A DNA stretch of 64,000 nucleotides. It comes from Glycine soja. Taxonomy: Eukaryota; Streptophyta; Magnoliopsida; Fabales; Fabaceae. Positions 44,090 through 58,343 of the stretch are shown piece after piece (position 1 is the stretch's first letter; each line of letters starts with the position of its first letter). Location of the stretch: contig NC_041008.1 of assembly GCF_004193775.1 (NCBI RefSeq), positions 3,536,958 to 3,600,957 of the forward strand. Reading direction: 5' to 3'. The notes beneath the pieces were generated by a model that saw only the letters and a list, made by a program, of their open reading frames with translations, was not told the origin of the DNA and searched no databases. The translations under genes and the position numbers were made by a program.

Positions 44090-44870
44090 ACTCCACGTAA
44101 GAAAGTCCTCAATGTGTAAACCAGTCATCCTCGGTGCTCTCCCAAAGGGAAATATTGATGCAGGAAACAAACTGGACGGGTTTTTCCTCCAAAAGAAAGA
44201 TTTTTGAGTTCGAGTACAACTTTGGTGGCAACATTTGTGATATGGTGTTTATGTTCGTAAACGGACACAACATGGGTACTTATTTCGAGTCTACCTACAA
44301 CCACAAGAGTTATGTTGCTAATGATGTCTTTTTGTTTTATTCTTTTTCTGCTGTCTTTATTTCATCTTTTTCCAAAAACAAAACTCTCAAACCTTAAACC
44401 TGGCAACCTCGTTGGTCTATAGAGCATGACTCCATATGGTTCTACGTAAGAAAGTCCTCAATGTAGCATAAATGCCCGAGGTGGTAAGAGGGTGTCCTCC
44501 GTGCTCTCCCAAAGGGAAATGCAGGAAAACAAAGTGCACGGATTTTTCTTCCAGAAGGAAATTTTTTTAGTTCGAGTAGAACTTTGGTGGCAACATTTGT
44601 GATATGTTGTTTGTGTCCGTAAATGGACACGTCATGGATATTTATTTCAAGTATCCCTACAACTACAAGAGTTGTGCTATTGGCGATGTCTTTCAGTTTT
44701 GTTTTTTTCCCTGCTTTCTTTATTTCATCCTATACCAAAAAACCTCTTAAACCTTAAACCCATCGACGTCGTTGGTCTAGAGATCACGAATTCATGGCTC
44801 TTTATATGAAAGTCCTCAATGTTTAAACTCGTCAACCTCGTTGGTCTAGAGAGGACGACTTTGTTTTTGT
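44090..44870. repeat. Diverged tandem duplication, about 350-bp period, two and a bit copies
   Basis: Unit 1 is about 44090-44440, unit 2 about 44441-44800, and a partial third unit runs to about 44870. Shared blocks include GTAAGAAAGTCCTCAATGT, GTGCTCTCCCAAAGGGAAAT, ACTTTGGTGGCAACATTTGT and CCTCGTTGGTCTA. Divergence is roughly 15-20% by eye. Short open frames on either strand are broken between the units, so this looks like a non-coding repeat or the remains of an old gene. The origin was not recognised. Confidence 0.8.
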
Positions 44871-47800
44871 GTCGTGAACCATAGGGCCAGGAACATGTGA
44901 AGAGGGTGAAGCTAGGAGGTGCAAGCATCTCATACTCTGGTTAGACTATGCCCAGCGGGTGAGAATATTGCTAGTGAAGTTGCTTATGTGTGTTCAATTG
45001 TGAATTATAACCTTAAAATATATCGGACATGTTTTCTTCTTTGACTGAAAGGTTAGCATGAAGTCTTGTCATGGTTGTTTTCAATTTTGTTTCTAATTGT
45101 TTCTTTTCACAATAACATACATCTTGCTGCAGACCTGTTTAACATATGTAGGAAAAAAGGGTAAAAGAAGGTTGTCTTCTACATAAGACTAAAATATAAC
45201 TTTTTACTTTTTAAAAATTAAAATCAATTATAACAAAAAATAAATAAATCTTTAAAGGGCCACATTAAAAAAATGCTATTTTGTACATGCCAAAATGTTA
45301 TTTAAACCATTTTTATTATTAATTGAAAATTATTGAAAATTATCAAATTATTTATGTCTTATTCTATACTTAAATCAATCGTATTCATAAATTATATTGT
45401 TTTTAATAAATTTTAATTTTCATAAAAAATAAAAGATGTATTTAAAAAGATATGTTAAAAAAATTGATTTAGCAACCCATACATGGTAGATTATAAGATG
45501 GTTGATGAAAAATATGCGCTCCTCTTAAAGTTGACTATTATGTGAACGGATAATAGAAACAATGGCTAACAAAAATTCAAAAACTATTATTTTTATAATT
45601 TTTTTAAAAAGATTTTTTTCATTGATTTTTCTTCTTTTTTTAGTGAGCCAACTTGCTATCCTACTCATAGGTAGGCTTAAATTTTCTTGTAAACTCAATA
45701 TAGGTTAACCCATCTTGACTCATTTTAAATAGACTCGAAATATATAGCATAATAGACTGACCGATTTTATCACTTTAAGGACATAGGAAAAAGTCTTCGT
45801 CCTCCCTTTTCGGGGCAACTTTCATAACAACAGTTTTTTTTTCCTTGTGTTATGGGTTGCATAATCCCTAAATGTTTCTTTTTTTTATATTTTGGAATAG
45901 GTATTCCAAAAATGCTAATATTGGAATTTTGAAAATAATAAAAGAAAAAGGGGGTGCAGGCTGATATTGTTGCGGTGCAAGAAGCACAGGCCCTATAATT
46001 TAACTGACGACCCTTTTCATTTTTGGGTCTATCTGCCAGCTGGGAACTTGAAGAAACAATCAACAGTCCACATCAAATATGGGCTATCTTAAGGCTTACA
46101 GTGCGTGGATTGTGTCACTGTGTGTACTACGCTTGTGCCCTATTGTTGACGGGATGCCAATTTTTGAAGCACTTAAAACTTATGTGGACTAGTGAGTTCA
46201 AAAAAAATTCTAAAATATTAATTTACGTGTAATTAAGAATAAAATCCTTTTCACCTTTATTGGTGAAAATTAAATATTTTAATAATAATTGACTATAAAT
46301 TTATTCAATATTTTCAAATTAATTGATAATAAATTTATTATTTTTAAAAAATTTAGGTACTAATCAAACATATTTTATAAAATTTCCTAATAATCTTATT
46401 TCTTAGTAAAGTAGTTTAATTGGGAATAAAGTATTTCTTGATGCACCAATTTTTAAAGTTTAATATCACCTTTTTTTCTTTATTTATCTACCAACTTTTT
46501 TTTATTCATTTAAGGAAATATTAATTATTATTATTATTATTTTATTTATTCCTTTATCTTTATCAAATTCTTAAATATTTTACATACTCGTCATAAATAA
46601 AAGAAAAATTATAGAAATCATAATAAGAAGTTAAAAAATAATATAAATGAAAATAAAAACTACATTTCTTATTTAATGCTATCTTCTGAAATGGACATAT
46701 AAAATTTAACAAACGTAATGTTTTCCTGGGAAAGATTGAGAAACTTAGTGATAAACTTTGTCTTTCCGATAATTGTTGAAAAATAAACCAAAAGTATACA
46801 TTTCACTTAAAATTATTTTTTTAGTATTAAAAATTTAGGAAGAGGTAATGGCGTTCAATTCAAGATAGGAAAATCCTCTCAAAGTGAAGAATTGAACTTG
46901 TAACCTATCATATACAAGATCCTTTTTTTTCCCCACCAACCTCTTAGAATACTTAAACTTATTCGAATCATATTAAATTGTCATACTACATGGTATTGAG
47001 TGACTAAACTTAAAAATATATAATAATTTATCTAAGAGAGAACATTTAATTCGTTACGATCAAGCTTTTGCTTTTATATTGTAAAATAAGTTTATATATC
47101 CTACTAAAAAATAATGAAATTTAAGATATTTATTCAAACTTCACTTATCACAACCCATCAGATTGTTTTAGTGATATATGAGCATCTTATAATTAATCAT
47201 GCAATCACTTGTTTTTATCATAACCGTGTCAACGGCTCAGAGTCTAACTATTAGCAAAATCCTTATCAATCATAATTGAAATTCGATAACTAATGACAAA
47301 GGTTTGATCCTCAATTTAGGAATGAAGGTAACTTGAAATATCATTCTATCTTAAATGGACCGATCCATTGAGAACAAAATTACTTAGGTGTCAAATATAA
47401 TTTCCAAATATTTTCTTATTATATATATAAAAAAAATTCTTTATCAATTGAATGACTTGTCTTTGACCATACAAGAGAAATCATTTGATTGAAGAATACA
47501 CAAGTTGGCTTAAAAGTTACCTGACCGAAATTAAAAATTAAAAAACATTTTGAGTAATGTAAAGGGTTTATTTATCAATGCATAAAGGGACAATCGCAAT
47601 AGCAACCACTCTTGCTTGCTGGGGTCGATCATTTTCTAGCAATTTGGCACCACCAATCAATGTTGGTAGCATTCAACTTGTGGGTTGTGTCCGTACGGAG
47701 GATTCTCTTTCATAAAGTGATCCCTTTTGGTCTTTAAAACTGTGTTCCCCTGCCACAACTAGGGGATGACTTGTTAGTAGTTTTTTTTTATTGCAATACA

Positions 47801-48910
47801 TCTTAATAGTGATTTTGAAGGAAGAAAATTTTTTATTAACTCTGAGAGAATTATTATTTAGAAGAAAAAAAGAATTAGTTCTCTTAGATGAAAAAAACTT
47901 CACTAAAACATGGAATTTCCTTTTTGAAATCGTGATTCTTAAGTTAAAAAAATTGAACTCCCTCATTGGACACATCCAGAGCATAGCATTAAGTAACATC
48001 TACCAAATACCAATCAACGAGAATGACAACACTACAAGTTGTGGGTGCCGTGGTTTTCCCTTTTTTGCTCAAATACTTGGAAACTATGCACGCCCATCCA
48101 GATTCTATGTTAAGCACAAGTTACACAACTTGTGTAACAAAAGCCAGCCAATTATTGTGCATCAAGGACCCACAAATCACAACTCTGGCAATGAAAAATA
48201 CTTGGCTACTTGCTAGGAATTGGGGTCCCCAAATGCTTTCAAACCCAAAAGTGAACTAGAAGTGTCTATCTGAATATCTGCTTTATTTTGAATTGACAAT
48301 TTATTTGTACCCAGCTCCATGTGGGGTCTCTCTCCACGTGCTGTAGGCCCAATCCATTTATAGAATTAATATCCACCACCTGCCATTTTCCTTTGCTTAG
48401 ATTCATCTTTTCATTAGTTCCACATGTTTGCATTAAGTTTGGAAAATATCTTTTAATACAATGCATTTCTACATCTATGAAATGGTGACTTGGTCAAACA
48501 TCAAAGTGAATTAGTTTCGGTTGTGTTGTGTTATCCTCCTTATCCTTTCTTTCCCTTGTCTACTTTAGGCTTAACAAAAAGAATATTCCTTTCAAATAGA
48601 AGTTAACATTAAGAACTGTGCCTAATTACTTCAATAAATGGTTAATATTGCACTTTTGAACTGTGGCAATTTGCATAAATGAAAGAGGCTTAAATGGATT
48701 TTCAATTGATTTCAATTTAAAGCACTAGCATGATTGTACAATTGCAACCTTGGGAACAAGAGATTGAAGGTGCCAGTACCATAGATTTTGCATGGTATGG
48801 CAGGAAGTTACAATGGCCGTTGTATAAACTATGCTCTTCCTTAGTCCTTCCCCCCCCAAATTTTTAGTTGCAGGTCATTACTTGGTGGAAATTCCAGGGT
48901 AGTCATTAGA
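44871..48910. other. Intergenic, no established gene
   Basis: AT-rich. A short frame at 48023-48259 is listed separately. Small blocks here (46840-46950) look like old transposon debris, but I could not assign them. Confidence 0.4.
48023..48259 (+). CDS. Small open frame of unknown nature, 78 aa
   Basis: Starts MTTLQVVGAVVFPFLLKYLE and ends WGPQMLSNPKVN. The N-terminal part is hydrophobic and could be one membrane helix. The composition is less biased than that of the surrounding AT-rich frames, which is the only reason to list it. I do not recognise the family, see no promoter signal, and an overlapping frame of 141 codons covers the same DNA. It could equally be a gene fragment or chance. 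Confidence 0.2.
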   Translation: MTTLQVVGAVVFPFLLKYLETMHAHPDSMLSTSYTTCVTKASQLLCIKDPQITTLAMKNTWLLARNWGPQMLSNPKVN

Positions 48911-51852
48911 TCAAACATCATGGCCATAGAACATTTTTTGCTTTCTGCCACTTCTGTGTCTACTTCTACCTCCTCCTCCTAGAATTCCCCCCTTTCCCTT
49001 CTTTATATCTTGGAGTTGGTTCACCTGTCTTCACACCAAGATCAAGAAAATACCGAGTCAACTTAAAGCCGCATCATAATGCATGAAATATTATGTATGC
49101 CATGTAATGTAATGTCTGATGCACATATGAATTGCTTCATTACCAGCCAAAGAACCCGAGATAAATGACATTGTAGTATAAGCAGAAGATTAGAGGGAAT
49201 CACTTACCACTTTCACATACCTCACACAGATTCCATTGTTTTTGTATCCTCACTCATTGGTAATGATAGTTTACATGACCGACCTTGATGACATGAACAA
49301 CATAAAAGACACCACTGATTAAAAGACTCTAATTAAAGATTCAACATGAATAAACTATCTTTTCCCTATCTTTTCCCTTAACCAATTTAACACTTTCTTG
49401 GCATATAGCTACATACACCGAACAAATCATGCAAAATACTTGTTGAGTTTAATTTCTATATACTGTTGGTGTAACCTTTCACTTTTCATAATCAATATGT
49501 ATATGCCATGGATGATATATGATATATTGAAAGAAAAATATGAAAAATGCAGCATATACTAACCCCAAAACAGAAATTCTGGTAACTGGCATCAAAGACA
49601 GAAGAATTCTCTGCCTTCCCGAAATTCATCTCAGAGGAATTGCGTTTATTTGAACTAGAACTTTCACTGTAAGTCATGTAAGCAGATGAAGTTGAGGAAT
49701 CAGAAGAAGCAAGAGAAGGGCCTCCATCCAATCCAATATCCGCTTGAAACATGTCTTCAAAAAGCTGTTGCAACTCCTCAAAGCTCTCCTCTCCATTTTC
49801 CTGTTATTTTACACATAAATTTATCAATTGTCTATGCCCCCAATAAACTTTTTTAACAAACTGTTCAGCAGAATATCAGACCTAGGATGTTCCTTTCAAA
49901 ACTAGCAAACTGTATGGAATTCTAAGACCTATAGTTACAAATATTCCTAGAAGAGTATGTGAAGAGTTAATTTTAATCGACCAATATGGAAAGCACGTTG
50001 TTATTCAAAGTTTTTGTTGTTTTGGTATGATATGGTTCAACAAGAAACTTCAATAATAGCCTTCCAACTTTCGTAGCATTTGGACCAACAACAAAATACC
50101 TAATTTGGCCCCAAATCTAGAAAGAAAAAGGTGGATTCATGAGTCATGACCCTGGAATGGTCCATTCAGGACAACAGAAAAACTATAAACTACATACTAC
50201 ACACTCACATAGTATTTGACAAAAGCGGACACTATGTTATGTCTAGCTTTATCCACTAAACTAAAATATATATAAAACAACATTTTAATTGCATAGCTTT
50301 ATCACCAAACACGCCTCTAACTAGATGACTCACATTTGATTTGGTATGACTCATCATTGTTAACATTTCGTCCAAGAAGTCCCCCATGCCCTGCAAAAGG
50401 AAATTCATTGTATGATTAGGTCATCAAAGTTATTGGATCAAGAACACTCCTCCCTATGGTGGAAACAAGATCCAATTCCACCCCCCCAACCAAACAGGAT
50501 TCCATGAATTATTCCCCTCTTTTTGAGTTCTTTAAGCAACATGCCCGTGTAAATTTGTACACACAAATTGACTTGACTTATAAAAAAGCTTGTGCCTTTG
50601 TGGCAATCCCAATGAATAGAGCCAAGCATTTGTAGGACAGATCGGATTCTTATTAATCCCTAAGAAGATACCTCTTTTCACATGAACTAGGGAGAAAAAA
50701 AAAACATGGACGGTGCAGAAAACAGAAACGTGACAAGACTGCATGACAAAAATACCCCTGACCTGGATTTCCTACACTCATTCATTCACACAATCATGAT
50801 TCATGAATCATTGCCATTGGATGAAAACCTGACTGTTCAAATGTCGGATGCATATTTTAAACATGGTTTAACAAAATCAAATGACTATTCTTATCTTCAT
50901 TCACCTATTCTAATTAGAACTTAATATCTATGCACCATGACAAAAAAACAATCAGAAATGATTTTTGGTGTAACTTTTAAATAATTATTATAAAAAACAA
51001 CAAACTTATCTTGTTTATAGATCATTTACACTCTCAATACATATATTACTATTCTGATTAACTGAATGTGTTAAATTTCAGATCCTCATTGAAAGAATAA
51101 ATGAACAAAAAAGCAAGATTTACCCTTAGAACACCAAGAATAACAAAATTAAAAAGATAGATAGATGCCCAGCCAAATTGGTTACTTTACTGTGGAAAAA
51201 ACGGGGTCAAACTAATGCTGCTTCTCTTCAACATATTGAAACAGAGGGATGAACAGAAGGGTATGCCATGATATGGTGTCAGGTAAGTGACTTACGTTTT
51301 CGTCGTCATCACTGTCGTAGACTCCCACGTCGTACATTAACCTTTTGTTGGCGTCAGATAAAACTGTCACAGAGAAAAACACCATTTAGACCAAATAAAC
51401 AGCACATAGATGAAATTTCAAACAAGTGTAAAAATTCCAATTTTTCTTCAATTTTGAGGAGAAAATGAGCAAGTGAATCATGGGTCAATGTTCAATCGTG
51501 GAAGCATTCTAAGGGCATTTACCAGAATAGGCTTCCCGAATTTCCTGAAATTTTTTCTTAGCTTCTTCCACTAACTCTAAATTCCCGGTGGCTGAACAAC
51601 GATCTGGGTGCCATTTCTGTACCATCAAACAAACAAAACTTGTTTCTTACTACATAATTAAAATTAAAGGGTGAATTTTGAAGAAACGTGGTTCTGAGAA
51701 GAAAAGAAAAAAATCAGAAAAAAGAAGCATTTGGATTCAATTCTAACCTTTGCAAGTTTCCTATAAGCATTCTTTAGCTCCAATTCAGTGCACTCCTTGC
51801 TCAAGCCCAAGATCGAATAGAAGTTATTGCTTTTCTTTCCTTCATTAGCCAT
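48911..51852 (-). CDS. J-domain (DnaJ, type III/C) protein, 224 aa, six exons
   Basis: Co-chaperone that would stimulate an Hsp70 through its J-domain. Exons in coding order: 51748..51852, 51523..51616, 51296..51363, 50334..50390, 49564..49800 and 48911..49024, totalling 675 nt in frame. The J-domain covers about residues 10-85 (FYSILGLSKECTELELKNAY, RKLAK, then KWHPDRC with the HPD triad at 38-40, and FQEIREAYSVLSDANKRLMYD). An acidic patch YDSDDDEN follows, then GMGDFLDEMLTMM, an acidic FEELQQLFEDMF helix and a Ser-rich stretch. The last exon gives a basic tail (GGGGRSRHRSGRKQKM, HDV). There is no Gly/Phe region, zinc finger or targeting signal, so cytosol or nucleus is likely. The upstream in-frame ATG at about 51927 would add 25 hydrophobic residues; the MANEGKK start fits the family better. 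Intron 3 holds MITE copy 3. Confidence 0.9.
50950..51045. mobile_element. MITE family copy 3 (intron of the J-domain gene)
   Basis: Contains ATCAGAAATGATTTTTGGTG, then AACTTTTAAATAATTATTAT and AACAACAAACTTATC, followed by a right end TTTACACTCTCAATACAT. These match the family core at 60253 and 12348 in the same order. Confidence 0.6.
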
Positions 51853-54347
51853 TCCTATTCCCAACCAAAAACAGCACAAACCAACCACACCAAAGGAAAA
51901 CTCTCCACAGAACCAATCAAATATCAAACTAAGGTTTCTTGTCGACGAATTGAATCAACACATATAAGCTCCGTACCACCTTAATATAAGAAAAAAGGAC
52001 TACACCAAAAATCACACACAATCACAACAATATTAATACTATTGTTATGTATCGTATAATAATAATATATGTAGTATTATAAAACTTGGATGACAACTTG
52101 GGTTTGGTGCTACAGGTTTGAGAATAGGAACACGGAACTTCTTAGCACTTGCTTTTGATTCCGTGGAGTGAAAGGTGAAGAGCACAAAAAAGGCCTCATG
52201 AACACTCCAGAACCCCGGACCCTGCCTTGCACCTTATATAGTTTATTTTATTTTTGCATTATTTTAATCAACGTTGGGAATAAAGTGTTAATCCACTCTT
52301 GATTTCCAGTTGAAAATGCTGCAATGTGTATTCTAATGTAAAAGCAAAATAAATGCAAAACAAAATTTTGATGACAAAATTATTTTTATCTCAATCTTAA
52401 TTTTATAACATATCTTCAAACATGTTCTTGAAAAGTGAATTTAAACTTAATTCAATGATTTATAAGATAAAGATTTGTCTTGTTCATTTATATATTTTAA
52501 TTTGATTCACTAATTATTATGTGATTTTCAACACGCAAGACTGAATGAAGGTCTTGAACCTAAAATTAATTTCTAAAATTGAACATTTGTGGGGATAACA
52601 ACAATAGAAAGATTTTAAATTTAACCATTTTATAATGTGTATGGTGTATGGTTATGTATCTCCTAAATGGACGTTCGGACAAAAAAAAAACATTACTTCT
52701 CACAAAATGGTGTCTTGAAATCGTCCATTCAAACAGTAAAGTAAACAAACACATAAAATTTGAGTTATTGTCCAAGTAAATCTCACAAAACTATTTTATA
52801 AGGCGAAAATCGTCTTTTACATATATATATTATTTTGATTATGTCTCTGTTCTCTAGTCAATGTAGAATGAATCTCTAAAATCAAATATGATATTTAATA
52901 ATTAAACCAAGGTTGTTGGTTTTGAGCGTGGTATAAGGATTAGGGGTGGTGATGTAGGGCTGAGATTCCATGGTGCCGTAGATATTTCATGGGATGGTGT
53001 GTCCAGAAGCTTCTTTGTGAAAGTGAAAGTCCTTTTATGTGAGTTTCTGAATATTGAAAGGAGAGAGATGAGAGTGTGGGTCCCACTGTGTTGTCAGGCT
53101 GTTTAACAGCTTGGAGAATTGATTGCTCGCTCTAAATTGTCAGTGTCTGATACAGAAAGAGAAAAAAAAAAGTGGTACGTGGAGCTCACTTTTGCAAATA
53201 GGTTATGTTTGAGGAAAATATATATTTCAATGTAATTTTTTTTTTGACAGAATTTAAATTTAAATTTTAACAAAAAAAAAAAAAGTAACATGGGCTACAA
53301 GCCTAGAAAAGATTAGGCTTAGCACTTTGAACGTCTGAAGTAGGGACACTGAAATGTAGTCAGCATCCATTGCTTGCAAGGTGAAAAAACAGAATACTAG
53401 CATTTACAGTACTTTCCGTGTAGTAATTTTGTCACCTAAATTTGTCCTTGTTTGTCTTGGCAAACTGTGGCATGGTTGTTTTCATCATTTTTCATAAGAA
53501 AATAAGAAAGTACTTGCTTTTTTACACTAACTAAAGACTTGAAAATTTGAGAAGGAATTCATATACTATTATGTTGTAAAATTGAATAGCCAATTAAATG
53601 GGTCAATATTAAATAAACTAAAAATGATGTATAAAAAATATAATTCACTTTTATAGTTTTATCTGTTGATTGGTTGATTTAGTAATTGAATTACTACAAA
53701 CAATCAAGTTCGTTTGGTGCATATTTGTATTGACGTTAGAAAAATAATGCTACTTCATTGTAGAAGTATCAAAGGTCATATTATTTTACAATGTAAGTTG
53801 AAATTATTCTAATGGGAATTCAAACAGGCACTTGATAACTCTCAACACAAAAGATTGCGAATTTAGAAAAATGGAACTAAAATCAAATTACTCTTTTATG
53901 TATAATTTGAATAAGAGTGATATTTTGAAAAGTATTGGCTTATAAGACGCCCTCATGTGATGTGATGTAATAAGCTAGACATGATGTATGATCCCGTGGG
54001 ACCAGCAAGTGTTGAAGCACAAGAGAGTTATGGCAATGACAAAGAAAGACCAATAGTCCTTGGATACATATATCTATTCTCTACTCTAGGGTGGTGGTCC
54101 CCCATGAAGTGCCCATATGGCCAAGTAGGACTAGTAGAAACCCCTCTAAGCTGAATTCTGAACAAGATACCACCATGTTCTTCGTTCACACTGTTTTGTA
54201 ACTAGAAGGAAAAGTTACACATGTGAATCGTGGACCACTCATAGCCATAGCTTGCATGAAGTATCTAGCTCCTATATGAAACTAGTGCGTTATACGATGC
54301 TCATGTGAACTGTTTTTCTTATCACATTAAGTAGTTGTTAACCATTT

Positions 54348-54425
<78 letters not shown>

Positions 54426-57400
54426 CTCATCACTATATTAGGAAATTAAATGCTTTTTCAATTTCAACATATTAAGTTCTCATTTGACTTCGTATAGAAT
54501 GTTTGATATTAATTTGTATATCATGTTTCGACCCAACAAAAAACTATTTTATTGTAAGATCAATACTCAACAATATTTTAAAATTTAAAATGATGTTTAA
54601 ATACAATTCAATTACTATAATATTATTTTTTCCAAATTTTTATGCACGGATGAAACCAGTTTGCACCCTAAACTAGAATTCGTGATTTGAAAATTAATTA
54701 TAAGACACAATCTTGCTCGTTAATTGTATAATGGTGAACAGCCAAAGATTCAAGCGGCCAACAAACATTTTTGTCCACATGATCCTTTATGGAAAAACAA
54801 AGCCCTCTTTGGTGCTCAAAAGGGTTGGGGCATCTCCTTAATTATACCCTAAGCAGATGTAAATCTAAAAAAATAACATAAAATAGTATATACAAGTATT
54901 CTGAGTGATGAGAAGAGTTAATCTTGACCATTTATATAAGAAAAAGTAATCAACATTTATAACTTAACATGGTTTTATATAGGATTAAAATTAGTTAATT
55001 TTTTCTATAAAGAAATAGCTAACTTTGATCATATCTAATATAAACAGTTAAAATTAACAGCACTTATTAAATGCGTAGTCTTAGATCATTTGTGTGTGTT
55101 TTATAAAATATTTTCTTCATTATTGTATATCTGCATGTTATCATTCTAATCCTTTTATTTTTTTCTATAATGGTTAAATTGAACTATAAATATGCTAACG
55201 AATATTAATACTACTTTGATATTTAAAAGAATAAATTGATTTAATAAATATATTCGTACGTCTATATCAAATGAAAATATTCAATATGTTAAACGAGTTA
55301 AATGACTATTTTTTGTATATATAAATTAAATGTGTATATTTTAAATAAATAAAAATTAATTATTTTACTACAGTAAAGTCTGCCCTTACATAAACAAATT
55401 AAAATATATTACACCAACTATACCTGCACGGGATACTAAGTAATTTTTTCCTTTTGTTATGCCGAATCCTTCTTGTCAATTTTCATCATGCTCTTTCTCC
55501 AACTCCCGTAATAAGATTGGAGGAGTTCTTAGTCATATCAGCACACTAACAATTTATAGTTTATTCAAATGAAAAAATAAAATAAAATTCCTGCACATAG
55601 TCTCACTATTTTTCTAGTTTTAGTTTATCTGCAGCAGTCCCATTTTTTAATTTTTTTCAAAATTAGGTTATCGTATTTGGAAGGAAAAGAAAAGTCATAT
55701 ATTTTATTTGCTTGTGTTGTCGGAAGGCATTTGCCCACGACGTCTATAAAATTCCCATTTGGTCATATTAATCGCAAAAAAGTTTGTGGGGCACTCCATT
55801 TTGCCCAATATTTTTTTGAAAATTATTTCATTTCAGCTGCCTAAACTTGACCAATAACTCAACGTGGAATTAACTACTTATGGCAATTGCAACTATTTCA
55901 CAAGTTGCATGTTGAGAGACACCAATTGCCAGATTAACGCAGCCAATATACAGCCCTTTTTGTTTAGTTAATTATGTGGTCCCATCAACTTTAATCACAT
56001 TCCCAACTTTGGTAATGATGCAATGCAAAGAATGGAAAATGAAAACAATACGAAATAGCAAGTTGCAGCAAGAATAGTCAATTAACTGTCAAGTGGCTTT
56101 AGTGTGACACAGGAGGTCCTTTTTTATTATAAGAATCAATTTACCTAGTCCCTTTCAGTTCCGTAGTTCAAAATGAAACACCACTTATTCGTAGTTTTGC
56201 TTTAGTTTACCATAAATTTCTACAAGTGTTATTGACTGGTTTCCTTTTATATACAAAACAAGAGGAGGAGGGCTTGATTCTAAGCTAAAATTATTATTAC
56301 ATCATGAATAATTTTATTTTAAAATTCATCATTACAGTAACAAAAATTATCATGAAAGTTATAACCATACAATCATACCTAAATTTAAAATTATTTATTT
56401 CTCTATTAATAGTATATATTAAGATTTATGAAATACACAAAACAAAACGTTAATTGCTTTCTTGTTAATTTTTAAATTTTAGAAATAAATATTTATAATT
56501 TAACTATTAATCAATACAAAATTAATTTTGTATAAAATTAGTAAATGTCACATCAATGTAGATTAGTTACTCTTTATTTTTATTTCTCACATGTATTATT
56601 CTTTGGAGACTATTTTAATCCAAATAGAAATAGATTAAACACTGAATATAAACACCGCTCTCATCAAAGATTCAAGATTAGTTATTTATTTTGTGTGTGT
56701 GCGTATAGTGCATACGCATTGGACCAAATTTTTATAAAGAAGAAAACCAATGAGCTTTTTTTTTTGTTTGTCATTTTTATCTATTAGGCTATTTGAGTCG
56801 TTTTACTCGTTTCTTGTTACAAGGGTAACAATGAAATTTGAATATATGACTACATGCAAACCATCCAAACCCCTTACTAATAACCCAATTCTTGTGACTT
56901 GTCTATGTGTATTTTTGTTATAGTTTCAATTCATCTAATTTATGTCATTGGATTTAGATAAGTTAATTAGATAGGATATATGAATCGTTATAAATTTTCT
57001 AACATAATTTTTTTATTTTAATGGATAAAAAATATCTAATTTATATATTTAGAAGATTAAGCACGTAAAGTTAAGTGAACTATATTTAAAAAATGTTTAT
57101 TTCTAAAGAATACGTTAAAGCATATATTAAGATTGAATAAAAGATCAAACAGTATCAACCTTGGAATTTCTGAGTTTCTTTTATTTAGGATCTTCAGTCA
57201 CAAGTCACTGTGACTGATAGCAATGATGAGATAGCACTGATGAGATGAGATATTTGTTCTGCTGAAAAGTGCATGAGAAAAGTCATATAAAAATCAACAT
57301 CCCACTGGCCTATCAACTGTTCAACTTAAGCTTTAGTCAAGATAATGAGGAGTGGGTAGTGCCGTATATTTCAAAACGGAAAATAAATTCTTCTGCCTCA

Positions 57401-58343
57401 ATTATAGTTTCCATAATAAGTCGAAGCTATACTTGTTATTCTACAGATATCACAAGATGCTTATCACAAAAGACCAATTAAATCTACAAAAAAAAAAAAA
57501 GTTTATGAATCTCTATGCATTTTTTTAACATTCTCTATCCTGTTTTAAGCTGAAATTTATAAGAAAACAACAAAAAATGAAACTCAAGGCTTATTTGTTT
57601 CAAAGTTAAGCATCATTGATTTTATTGAAATAATTTTGAATCGTTACACTTGAAATGTGTTTTTCCTTTTCATGGAAAAACGTGATAATTGATTTTCAAC
57701 ATCAAAACAACATTATCTGACTCGTTAAATAGTTAGTGAAACTTGTATTTTTTGTGAGTTCAAATGAATTGTAGTCAATAATAGAGAATTTTTTTTGAAA
57801 GATTGTTATAAAATATATCGCTAACATTTCACAGTTAGAAGTCCTATCTTTTGCAGAAGGCAACAGCTAATTTGGCAAACCAGAGAGTAGCAAGTCCTAT
57901 TCTATATATATAAAAAAAGTAGCATGAGAAGATCATAATTGCTGGAAATAAGCTAGCTTAAATTTAGGTATCGGTACAAGACAAACTGATAAGTGATAAT
58001 GATATTTGGCTCTATTACATGGTTAGTAGTAATGCACCTTTCTATCAAATTCACCTCACTTAATTGATGACCGACAATCCCATTTTGTCTGCAATATTTT
58101 CAAGGTGACAATCAGTATTGATTTTTCTGCTATGAACATGATGAAAACAATGAATTTTGTTTCCGAAAGTGCTTCCATTATTGGACCTACTATACCACTC
58201 AATAATACCAGAAGAGTACTGCTGCTGGAATAACTACCAAATATATTTTCCATTATGAACCATAAAATGATACATTATTATTACAAAAAAAGGGCACCCT
58301 AAAAGAAGAGAAAAATTCTTGATTTTTATGAGTAATCTATACT
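51853..58343. other. Intergenic, AT-rich
   Basis: The left end is the J-protein promoter (51853 to about 52250). No gene was recognised across the rest; open frames are short and low in complexity. A compound (CA)n(TA)n microsatellite lies at 54350-54422. No tRNA or snoRNA was confirmed. Confidence 0.4.
54350..54422. repeat. Compound (CA)n(TA)n microsatellite
   Basis: About ten CA units run directly into about 26 TA units. Confidence 0.95.

Noticed and set aside
47673..48216. Overlapping frames of 108 and 141 codons on opposite strands
   Set aside because: Both are rich in residues expected from AT-biased DNA, lack known motifs and contradict each other.
48330..48350. CACGTG G-box and GGCCCA motif
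   Set aside because: They lie downstream of the J-protein gene with no gene start nearby, so a promoter role is unsupported.
57190..57280. Possible box C/D snoRNA (TGATGA followed by CTGA motifs)
   Set aside because: The motifs are present several times but without a terminal stem or correct C/D spacing, so no snoRNA can be supported.
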